Assembly: GCA_937916485.1 (NCBI GenBank)
Contig: CALFSV010000310.1
Span: forward strand, 1-13,619
Direction of reading: 5' to 3'
DNA from: an uncultured Paracoccaceae bacterium
GTDB lineage: Bacteria; Pseudomonadota; Alphaproteobacteria; Rhodobacterales; Rhodobacteraceae
DNA length: 13,619 nucleotides
Part shown: in pieces, positions 7,609-13,619 of the stretch
How positions within the stretch are numbered: the first letter of the stretch is position 1
Layout: the number at the start of each line of letters is the position of its first letter
Notes under the pieces: generated by a model
What the model saw: only the letters and a program-made list of their open reading frames with translations
What the model was told of the DNA's origin: nothing
The model's database searches: none
Program-made: the position numbers and the translations under genes

Positions 7609-7632
7609 GCGCGCCACGCACGCCTAGCCCAA
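7591..7632. terminator. Imperfect dyad across the convergent stop codons
   Basis: TTGGG (7591-7595) can pair with CCCAA (7628-7632), and GTGCG (7595-7599) with CGCAC (7617-7621); the last G is shared, so the two stems only partly coexist. There is no T-run on either side. It spans both stop codons and is the only visible candidate for ending either converging transcript, but it is weak. Confidence 0.2.
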
Positions 7633-9324
7633 TAGATCCATCCGCGGCATAAGGCTCAACAAATGACGGGAATATTCGTGCGAGGGTGCACTGAACAGCG
7701 CTTCTATATCGGAAACTTCGCAAATAGCGCCATGCCGCATGACCGCGATCCGATCGCACATCTGACGCACGACTGGCAAATCATGGCTGATGAACAGCAT
7801 GGTCAGGCCTAACTCTTGTTGCAAATCCTTTAGCAGGTTGAGGATCGTCGCTTGAACCGAGACATCAAGCGCCGAGGTCGGCTCGTCGCAGATCAGGATC
7901 CGCGGCCGCGACGCCAAAGCGCGCGCGATCGAAATCCGTTGGCGCTGCCCGCCCGAAAATTCATGCGGATAGCGCAAGGCCGCACGCGCGCCTAAGCCGA
8001 CGTGATCCAACAAATCTCCAACGATCTTGCGCGTCTCGGCCTCACTGCTAGTGAGCTTGTAAAACCGGATCGGCTCAGCCACGATATCAAGTACCCGCAT
8101 CCGCGCATTCAGCGACGAATAAGGGTCTTGGAAAATCATCTGCAATGCGCGCCGCGCCTCGCGTGCGTCTTTGCTACTCGGCTGGGACACAACGTCCTGG
8201 CCAATCACCCGTACTTGCCCAGAATCTGGGCGGTAAAGCCCCGCAATCAGACGCGCGACTGTGGATTTGCCGGAACCAGACTCGCCCACCAGACCGAAGG
8301 TTTCTCCCTCATTCACCGTGAACGACACATTGTCGACCGCCTTCAGCATGCGGCGGTTTCGTTTCAGAATAGACTTTTGCAGGGTAAACGATAGATCAAG
8401 GTTTTCGACCTCAATGGCCTTGCCCTTAACCCGTTCACGTAGCGATTGGCCAAGCCAATGCGTCTGGATATCAATACGTCGCATCGCGACATCGCCGCCT
8501 TCAATATAGTCAACGGAAGAAAAGCGCTCCAACTTTTGATCAGCACGAGGTACGGCTGCAATCAAGGATTTGGTATATTTATGCTGTGGTGCACCAAGTA
8601 TCTGGGCCACGTCGCCCGTTTCCACCACCTCACCGCGATACATGACCGCCACACGGTCCGCGATATTGGCAATCACACCAATGTCATGGGTGACGATGAT
8701 CACACCCAAGGAACGCTGGCGGCAGAGCTGCTTGATCAGGTCCAAGATCTGCGCTTGGATAGATACATCAAGAGCGGTTGTCGGCTCGTCCGCGATGATT
8801 AAATCTGGATCGCCCGCTAGGGCCAGCGCAATCACGACACGTTGGCGCATCCCGCCCGAGAATTGGTGCGGATATGCGGAGAGCCGCGCCTTCGCCTCAG
8901 TAATGCCGACCTGTTCCAACAGCTCAATCGCGCGGCCTTCCACCTCTGATCCGCGTAAATCATTAGTTTTTTCAATCGTTTCAACCAACTGCGCGCCGAC
9001 TGTCATCAGCGGATTGAGCGAGGTCTGCGGGTCCTGAAAGATCATGCCGATCCGGTTGCCACGCAGACGGCGCATTTCAAGCTCACTGCGGCCGCATAGC
9101 TCTTCGCCTTCAAAAAGGATCGACCCACCGCTGATCTGGCCGGGAGCCTCAAGCAAATCGATGATGGCATTGCCAATGGTCGATTTGCCAGCTCCAGATT
9201 CCCCAACAAGGCCCAGCACTTCGCCTGCCTTGACTGTCAGGTTGACACCGCGCACAGCCTGAAATCGGCCTCGGCGCGTTGGAAATTCAACATTTAAATT
9301 GGTGATTTTAAGAAGCTCTGTCAT
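7624..9324 (-). CDS. Peptide-type ABC importer ATPase, two nucleotide-binding domains in one chain
   Basis: This 566-aa protein powers the importer and carries both ATPase domains (DppD-like then DppF-like) in one chain, as in GsiA/DdpDF-type fusions. Domain 1: Walker A GESGAGKST (41-49), signature FSGGM (155-159), Walker B LIIADE, His213. Domain 2: Walker A GESGSGKST (347-355), signature FSGGQ (456-460), Walker B ILICDE, His514. A linker of roughly 260-305 joins them. The first domain keeps the C-terminal extension typical of oligopeptide-class ATPases (residues around GAPQHKYTKSLI), and the second has the equivalent SAPSHEYSRHLL. All catalytic residues are present, so both sites should hydrolyse ATP. 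The start is ATG at 9324, overlapping the upstream permease stop as ATGA, which implies translational coupling; an earlier in-frame start at 9357 lies inside the permease gene and is less likely. Peripheral on the cytoplasmic face of the membrane. Confidence 0.95.
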   Translation of the reverse strand: MTELLKITNLNVEFPTRRGRFQAVRGVNLTVKAGEVLGLVGESGAGKSTIGNAIIDLLEAPGQISGGSILFEGEELCGRSELEMRRLRGNRIGMIFQDPQTSLNPLMTVGAQLVETIEKTNDLRGSEVEGRAIELLEQVGITEAKARLSAYPHQFSGGMRQRVVIALALAGDPDLIIADEPTTALDVSIQAQILDLIKQLCRQRSLGVIIVTHDIGVIANIADRVAVMYRGEVVETGDVAQILGAPQHKYTKSLIAAVPRADQKLERFSSVDYIEGGDVAMRRIDIQTHWLGQSLRERVKGKAIEVENLDLSFTLQKSILKRNRRMLKAVDNVSFTVNEGETFGLVGESGSGKSTVARLIAGLYRPDSGQVRVIGQDVVSQPSSKDAREARRALQMIFQDPYSSLNARMRVLDIVAEPIRFYKLTSSEAETRKIVGDLLDHVGLGARAALRYPHEFSGGQRQRISIARALASRPRILICDEPTSALDVSVQATILNLLKDLQQELGLTMLFISHDLPVVRQMCDRIAVMRHGAICEVSDIEALFSAPSHEYSRHLLSLMPRMDLLG

Positions 9325-10262
9325 CGTAGCTTTGGATTGAGCGCGTCTCGCATCCAATCCCCCAAAAGGTTAACCGCAAAGACCAAAACAACCAATGCAA
9401 CGGCCGGGAACAAGGTTATCCACCAAAGACCCGAGAAAAGATATTCGTTCCCAACGCGGATCAAAGTCCCGAGCGACGGTGTCGTGGGCGGAATGCCCTG
9501 CCCCAAAAAGGACAGAGTGGCTTCTGCGATGATGGCGAGTGCCAAACCAATGGTGGCAATCACCAAAACCGGGCGCAGCGTATTAGGCAGCACATGACGA
9601 ATCATGATCAACCAAGCCGGCAGACCGATAATGCGCGCTGATTGCACGTATTCCTTGTTGGCCTCAACCATTGTTGCGCCACGGGCCACGCGCGCAAATT
9701 GCGGCCAATCGGTCAGGCCAATTGCAATAATCACAACGTAGACAGCAAACTCTTGGCGCAACTCCAACGGTAAAAACGCCCGCCCTACCCCATTGATCAG
9801 GATAGCGAGCAAGATGCCCGGGATCGTCAGTTGAACGTCCGCGATCCGCATAATCACAGCATCCGTTACACCGCCAACGTAGCCCGAGATGACGCCTAGC
9901 GTTACGCCGAGCACCATGCCAAGGCAGACCGCGGCCAGCCCAACGAGGATGGACAGGCGCCCACCATACAAGATTGTGGACAGCATATCACGGCCTTGGT
10001 TGTCGGTCCCAAGAAAATACTGGCTTTGCCCACCCTCTATCCACGCCGGGGGCAGCTTGCCATCCCAGAGGGAAATCTGGCTTGGATCAAAAGGATCAAA
10101 GGGCGCAATAATGGGGGCAAGAATGCATGCCAGAATTAGGAACACCGTGACAGCCGCAGCGATCATTGCGCCGGGCGAATTGATAAAAGACCACACAACG
10201 TCGTTGTCTTTGAAACGTTTCCACCGCGTAGTCGGACCGTCCTCAGGGAGGTTATGACTCAT
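9321..10262 (-). CDS. Peptide-type ABC importer permease, DppC-like
   Basis: This 313-aa inner-membrane protein is the DppC/OppC-class partner of the permease pair. A cytoplasmic N-terminus of about 30 residues precedes the first membrane helix (about 31-53). The DppC hallmark FLGTDNQGRDMLS (83-95) follows, and then five more hydrophobic segments to about 300. The cytoplasmic EAA-like loop that docks the ATPase covers about 200-230 (EYVQSARIIGLP). Length is typical. The start is ATG 10262 with a GGAG about 10 bases upstream and 5 bases after the end of the DppB-like gene; the stop overlaps the ATPase start. This spacing shows an operon on the minus strand. Sequence alone does not separate dipeptide, oligopeptide, glutathione or nickel transporters in this class. 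Confidence 0.95.
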   Translation of the reverse strand: MSHNLPEDGPTTRWKRFKDNDVVWSFINSPGAMIAAAVTVFLILACILAPIIAPFDPFDPSQISLWDGKLPPAWIEGGQSQYFLGTDNQGRDMLSTILYGGRLSILVGLAAVCLGMVLGVTLGVISGYVGGVTDAVIMRIADVQLTIPGILLAILINGVGRAFLPLELRQEFAVYVVIIAIGLTDWPQFARVARGATMVEANKEYVQSARIIGLPAWLIMIRHVLPNTLRPVLVIATIGLALAIIAEATLSFLGQGIPPTTPSLGTLIRVGNEYLFSGLWWITLFPAVALVVLVFAVNLLGDWMRDALNPKLR

Positions 10263-10267
10263 GAAAT

Positions 10268-11236
10268 TTATTCTCCAAGCCGGATGCGTGGGTCGACCAC
10301 AAAGTAGAGTATGTCAACAATGAGATTGATCAAGACGAACAAAAGGGCGACGAACACTAGATAGGCTGCCATGATGGGAACATCAACAAAATCAACGGCC
10401 TGAATGAACATTAAGCCTGTTCCGGGCCACTGGAACACAGTTTCTGTGATGACTGAAAAGGCGATGAGCCCACCGATGTTCAAGCCAATAATGGTGATGA
10501 CCGGCACAAGCGTATTGCGCAGCGCGTGGCGAAAATTAATCGCCCGTTCCGCAAGGCCGCGTGCCCGCGCGAATTTGATATAATCTGTCTGCATCACTTC
10601 GAGCATTTCTGCCCGCACCAGACGCAATATCAGCGTCAACTGGAACAACGACAGTGTGATAGCAGGCAAAATAATTGCGCGCCAGCCATCAACTGTCAGA
10701 AGCGAAGTCTTCCACCACCCAAAATCGACTGTTCCACTGCGTCCAGATGATGGCAACCACCTCAGATGCACGGCGAAAACGTAAATGAGGGCTATACCGA
10801 TAATGAAAGTCGGCAAGCTCACTCCGACCAAGGACACCGACAAGATACTCCGACTAATCCAAGAATGCCGCCGAATGCCAGTATAAACACCCAAACCGAT
10901 ACCCACCACAAGGGCAATTACAGCGCTCACAAAAACCAGCTCAAGCGTGGCCGGCAACCGCTCTAAGATCAGCTGGTCCACGGGCCGTTTAATCCGGTAG
11001 CTCATCCCAAAATCACCCTGAAGCGTATTACCCAAAAAACGCGCATATTGGGATAAAATCGGATCATCAAGCCCAAGTTGCTGGCGAATTTCGATGCGCT
11101 GTTCGCGTGTGGCGTCCTGACCAACCATGTTATTGACCGGGTCGCCAACAAAATTGAACAGCGAAAAACTGACTGCTGAAACTATGGCCATCACGAGAAT
11201 GGATTGGGCTAACCGCCTAAAAATGAAAAAGAACAT
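10268..11236 (-). CDS. Peptide-type ABC importer permease, DppB-like
   Basis: This 322-aa inner-membrane protein is the DppB/OppB-class partner. It opens with the MFFFIFRRLAQSI start common to this class and a first helix near residues 9-30. A periplasmic loop with GLDDPILSQYARFL (55-68) and GDFGMSY (74-80) follows, then five further membrane helices. The EAA-like loop is about 210-245 (TDYIKFARARGL), and the chain ends with the usual DPRIRL (315-320). Length is normal and the frame intact. The ATG at 11236 has AAAGG about 8 bases upstream, just after a strong hairpin in the gap from the binding-protein gene (11237-11285). It should form a heterodimer with the DppC-like protein encoded 5 bases downstream. 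Confidence 0.95.
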   Translation of the reverse strand: MFFFIFRRLAQSILVMAIVSAVSFSLFNFVGDPVNNMVGQDATREQRIEIRQQLGLDDPILSQYARFLGNTLQGDFGMSYRIKRPVDQLILERLPATLELVFVSAVIALVVGIGLGVYTGIRRHSWISRSILSVSLVGVSLPTFIIGIALIYVFAVHLRWLPSSGRSGTVDFGWWKTSLLTVDGWRAIILPAITLSLFQLTLILRLVRAEMLEVMQTDYIKFARARGLAERAINFRHALRNTLVPVITIIGLNIGGLIAFSVITETVFQWPGTGLMFIQAVDFVDVPIMAAYLVFVALLFVLINLIVDILYFVVDPRIRLGE

Positions 11237-11250
11237 ACAAGAGCCTTTGG

Positions 11251-11279
11251 TACCGGGGCAGAACTTGCCTACCCCGGTA
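11251..11279 (-). promoter_or_regulatory. GC-rich intercistronic stem-loop between binding protein and permease genes
   Basis: TACCGGGG (11251-11258) and CCCCGGTA (11272-11279) are perfect 8-base complements, six pairs being G-C, around a 13-base loop. In the minus-strand transcript it starts 6 bases after the binding-protein stop and is followed by ACCAAAGG, not a U-run. It is thus more likely an mRNA-stabilising or partial-attenuation element than a full terminator. Such hairpins commonly let the binding protein be made in excess over its membrane partners. Confidence 0.6.
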
Positions 11280-11285
11280 ACTTGT

Positions 11286-12845
11286 TTATTTCATAACGAC
11301 GAAACGTGGACGCAACGCATCATCAGCTGCGATCGGGATATCAACATTTTCGGTCGAACCCCATGCGAGAACTTGGTGATGTATCGGCACGTAAGGCTTG
11401 TCGTCCTTGATCAAGTTCCATGCCTCATCAATCATTGCTGTGCGTTTGTCGATATCAATCTCGCTAGTGATGGCGCGAGATATTTCGTCCACCCGTGGGT
11501 TGGCATAGCCAGTCGCATTCCATGAGCCTTCGCTGTCTAGGAGGTAGGAAAAAACATAGTGGCTGTCGAGCGTCGGCACACCCCAACCCAGCATATAAAA
11601 GTCGGTTTCGCGCTTCTGGATTTTGGGGAAGTGCTGTGCCTTTGGGATCGCGTCAAGGTTCACGGTCACACCAATTTTGGCTAACATAGCCACAGCCGCC
11701 TGACAGATCTTTTCGTCATTATTGTAGCGGTTGTTGGGGCAATCCAACTGTACGGTAAAGCCGTTTGGATAACCGGCCTCTCCTAGCAGCTCCTTAGCTT
11801 TTGCAGCGTCAAACCCATAAGACGCGTCATTATCTGGTGTGTTGCCCAGAACGCCCGGGGGTGTAATCATGCCTGTTGGGAAAGAAAATCCCTCCATCAC
11901 GACACGTTGAATCGCGACTTTGTCGATCGCCAAGTTAAAGGCCTCGCGCACGCGTGCGTCTTTAAACGGGTTGCCTTCCACATCAGAGGAACGCAGTTTG
12001 TCGATACCCTGGTCCATGCCAAAGAAAATCGAACGTATCTGTGCGACTGTCTGAACATTGAGGCCTTCGGTGCTCTCGATGCGCTTGACGTCCTGCAACG
12101 GCGGGTCGAGCACAAAATCAACTTCGCCAGACAACAGGGCCGCCACGCGGGTCGCAGCATTGGTGATGGGACGATATTCGATCCGGTCGAGGTTGCCGGG
12201 GAAGAGATCGCTGCCCCACCAATCTGGGTTCGCGGCCAGCACTGTCAGCTCATCCGGCGCGCGGCTCACCACCGAAAACGGGCCAGTGCCGTTAGTATTG
12301 CGCACAGCGAATGTTTCTTCTTTAGCCTTAAAGTCCTGTGGGCTGGTCACGTTGTTTGCCTCAGACCAGTCCTTGTCCATGATATAGATGGACGTCAGCT
12401 GGTTAGGTAGAATGGGGTTAGGCCCATCGGTCTTCAGCTTGACGGTATAGTCGTCAATCACTTCAACCATGGCCACGTTTTTGGCCTGTTCTTTGTAGTC
12501 AGAGGCCTCGTGCTTGGCCCGCTCGAACGAAAAGACAACGTCTTCGGCGGTAAAAGCAGATCCATCGTGGAACTTCACGCCTTCGCGCAGCTTGAACGTC
12601 CAGCCATCCGCGTCAGCTTCCCAACTGGTCGCCAATTCCGGCTGAAGCGACAAGTTGGCGTCACGGGTGATCAGGGATTCGTAGATCTGACCATTCATCG
12701 CGATCGTCGGGCTTTCGTTCTGCGAATGTGGGTCCAAGGTCAGCGCATCGCCCTGGCTAGTCCAGCGCAATACATTTTCTGCCATTGCAGAACTGGCGAC
12801 CGTCAGCGCCAGGGTTGAAACGGTAAGCAATTTGGTGAATAGCAT
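11286..12845 (-). CDS. Extracellular solute-binding protein, family 5 (peptide/opine/nickel class)
   Basis: This 519-aa secreted protein captures the substrate in the periplasm and delivers it to the DppB/C-like permeases. A Sec signal peptide is clear: Lys5, a hydrophobic stretch, and a likely cut after ASSAMA (about residue 22), leaving a mature start ENVLRW. There is no lipobox Cys, so it is soluble rather than a lipoprotein. Family-5 features include TLDPHSQNES, EDVVFSFERA, the GTGPFSVV block, NPDWWG, and the ATRVAALLSGEVDF segment before the second lobe. Length is usual for the family. Start is ATG 12845 with a near-perfect AAGGAGG 5 bases upstream, among the best ribosome binding sites in the window. 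It is the first gene of the importer operon, with a strong hairpin after its stop. Ligand specificity cannot be read; dipeptides, glutathione-like compounds, opines and amides are all carried by this class. Confidence 0.96.
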   Translation of the reverse strand: MLFTKLLTVSTLALTVASSAMAENVLRWTSQGDALTLDPHSQNESPTIAMNGQIYESLITRDANLSLQPELATSWEADADGWTFKLREGVKFHDGSAFTAEDVVFSFERAKHEASDYKEQAKNVAMVEVIDDYTVKLKTDGPNPILPNQLTSIYIMDKDWSEANNVTSPQDFKAKEETFAVRNTNGTGPFSVVSRAPDELTVLAANPDWWGSDLFPGNLDRIEYRPITNAATRVAALLSGEVDFVLDPPLQDVKRIESTEGLNVQTVAQIRSIFFGMDQGIDKLRSSDVEGNPFKDARVREAFNLAIDKVAIQRVVMEGFSFPTGMITPPGVLGNTPDNDASYGFDAAKAKELLGEAGYPNGFTVQLDCPNNRYNNDEKICQAAVAMLAKIGVTVNLDAIPKAQHFPKIQKRETDFYMLGWGVPTLDSHYVFSYLLDSEGSWNATGYANPRVDEISRAITSEIDIDKRTAMIDEAWNLIKDDKPYVPIHHQVLAWGSTENVDIPIAADDALRPRFVVMK

Positions 12846-12970
12846 TTCTTCCTCCTTGAGTGCGTGGGCATCTCGTCATTCTGAACAGCGCGCCCCAGGC
12901 AGGAAGCTTACTACAAAAACGACATTGGTAAAGGGCCTGTTTCGACTATTGTAACCTGATCAAAAATTTA

Positions 12971-12984
12971 AGTGGTCGGCCACT
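12971..12984. promoter_or_regulatory. Candidate operator dyad AGTGG-TCGG-CCACT
   Basis: Perfect 5-base inverted arms flank a 4-base centre, about 125 bases upstream of the binding-protein ATG. Its core (TGGTCGGCCA) resembles the TGGTCNGACCA-like sites bound by GntR-family (FadR/FCD) repressors, which often control uptake operons. The dyad overlaps the position expected for the -35 of a possible TACAAT -10 box at 12948-12953. Only one copy was noticed, and no regulator gene is present in the window. Confidence 0.35.
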
Positions 12985-13193
12985 GCGTCTGATTTGAGGG
13001 CACGCATGTTCCTCAATGACCTAAATTTAGCTCTGGATACCCATACATTCCCTAAGCGTGTGGCTTATAGTCAGTCCACTGCAGCAGTTCCCACTCGCGG
13101 CATATTTGGTCCAAGTTGACAGGGTTTGGACTGAGTATTAGATTATTTAGGTACCAGTTTTTACCTGGCCGCGGTCTTCTGATACTTGCATTT

Positions 13194-13225
13194 AAACAAG
13201 AAGGCTTTCGAACACCTAGAAAGCC
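13194..13225 (-). terminator. Intrinsic terminator-like hairpin, minus strand
   Basis: Read on the minus strand, GGCTTTC (13225-13219) and GAAAGCC (13209-13203) form a 7-bp stem with a 9-base loop, followed at once by TTCTTGTTT. This fits a rho-independent terminator for a transcript coming from the right, possibly that of the small membrane protein ending at 13382. A second GAAAGCCC copy on the plus strand (13229-13236) offers an alternative pairing partner. Confidence 0.45.
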
Positions 13226-13381
13226 CCTGAAAGCCCGCAACGATTCATATCGCAGAGTTTATCACAAATCCTGATACTTAGGCTGTAAATGCAACTTAAA
13301 GGCCCGTAGACCACTCATTGGTCACCTTACAGAAGTCAGGCAAAACAAGAAAAACAGCAATCGGCCCTTTACACCTCTCTT

Positions 13382-13619
13382 TTAAGGCTCAATCTTGAGC
13401 GAGGGTATCGGGGTCTCTTTTGCTACCATGGGACCCACCAAATAGGTAATTATTTGTATTGTAAAATATAGTGTAAACACAATCCAAAATAGGAAAAAAT
13501 AACCTGATTTTAATATATTTAATATATATAACAGCGATATAACACAAATAAAAGCCTGTATTGGATTATAGCAAATTTGCTCACTAACCGGTGACCATAG
13601 TTTACTCATGGGTACCCAT
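13382..13619 (-). CDS. Small AT-rich membrane protein, possibly incomplete at right edge
   Basis: A frame of 75 codons from an ATG at 13607-13609 ends in TAA at 13382; upstream the frame stays open to the window edge (Trp-Val-Pro before the Met), so the true start may lie outside. The protein has two strong hydrophobic segments, about residues 18-33 (QAFICVISLLYILNIL) and 36-58 (beginning GYFFLFWIVF), then a short polar tail ending KIEP. This fits a small integral membrane protein. Codons are AT-rich (many Ile, Tyr, Phe, Leu as ATA/TTT/TTA), unlike the importer and enzyme genes, which suggests different origin or weak selection. No ribosome binding site is visible before the internal ATG. I do not recognise a family; it may be a remnant of a larger membrane protein. 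Confidence 0.4.
   Translation of the reverse strand, partial: WVPMSKLWSPVSEQICYNPIQAFICVISLLYILNILKSGYFFLFWIVFTLYFTIQIITYLVGPMVAKETPIPSLKIEP

Larger units (their letters stand above)
12846..13381. other. Intergenic region upstream of the importer operon (536 bases)
   Basis: No convincing gene is seen. It holds the binding-protein promoter region, an AGTGG-N4-CCACT dyad (12971-12984) and a minus-strand terminator-like hairpin near 13200, listed separately. A possible minus-strand -10 box TACAAT lies at 12948-12953, with the -35 position falling in the dyad, but the -35 sequence itself is poor. A 62-codon frame at 13052-13240 begins with TTG, lacks a ribosome binding site and runs through the terminator, so I do not call it. 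Confidence 0.5.

Noticed and set aside
13052..13240. 62-codon minus-strand frame beginning with TTG upstream of the binding-protein gene
   Set aside because: It has no ribosome binding site, no recognisable motif, and runs through the terminator-like hairpin at 13194-13225.
13180..13260. TTCGAA resembling a tRNA T-loop
   Set aside because: No acceptor, D or anticodon arms can be folded around it; the bases form the loop and stem of the terminator-like hairpin instead.
12925..13375. GGCCCTTTAC present in inverted orientation at about 12930 and 13365
   Set aside because: A ten-base match of this kind is expected by chance many times in a window of this size, and the flanks do not extend the match.

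Overview
The window looks like part of an alphaproteobacterial chromosome, most likely a marine Rhodobacterales (Roseobacter-group) bacterium. This rests on the style of the proteins, the mixed GC, and the usual Roseobacter pairing of a peptide-type ABC importer with intracellular amidohydrolases. No rRNA, tRNA or marker gene confirms it. I see no CRISPR array, phage genes, intact insertion sequence, or transcriptional regulator.

Layout: (1) 1-629, minus strand: two small unrecognised genes, the second running off the left edge. (2) 888-4473, plus strand: a tight three-gene unit encoding a Gfo/Idh/MocA-type NAD(P)-dependent oxidoreductase, an acetamidase/formamidase-family amide hydrolase, and a cytoplasmic (YwrD-like) gamma-glutamyltransferase-family Ntn hydrolase. 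(3) 4474-5030: a 557-base gap with no convincing gene, ending in a plausible promoter. (4) 5031-7608, plus strand: two different M20 metallohydrolases, one of the hippurate hydrolase/N-acyl-amino-acid amidohydrolase type and one of the CNDP-like dipeptidase type, the latter with a TTG start. (5) 7624-12845, minus strand: a complete peptide/opine/nickel-class ABC importer, transcribed toward the M20 genes: secreted binding protein, two permeases, and one polypeptide carrying both ATPase domains. (6) 12846-13619: an AT-rich flank with a possible operator upstream of the binding protein, a minus-strand terminator-like hairpin, and a small membrane-protein ORF open at the right edge.

How it may work together: the importer would bring in a small peptide-like or N-substituted compound. 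The five plus-strand enzymes would then take it apart in the cytoplasm: M20 enzymes at N-acyl or peptide bonds, the gamma-glutamyl hydrolase-like enzyme at a gamma-glutamyl amide or similar bond, the FmdA-type enzyme at a simple amide, and the oxidoreductase on a remaining hydroxyl, imine or amine. Four of the five enzymes are C-N hydrolases of three unrelated folds. The two transcription units converge with stops 15 bases apart. The true substrate cannot be read from the sequence. This is an accessory nutrient-scavenging locus built of known families in a combination I do not recognise as a named pathway; I found no sign of a new defence or mobile system.
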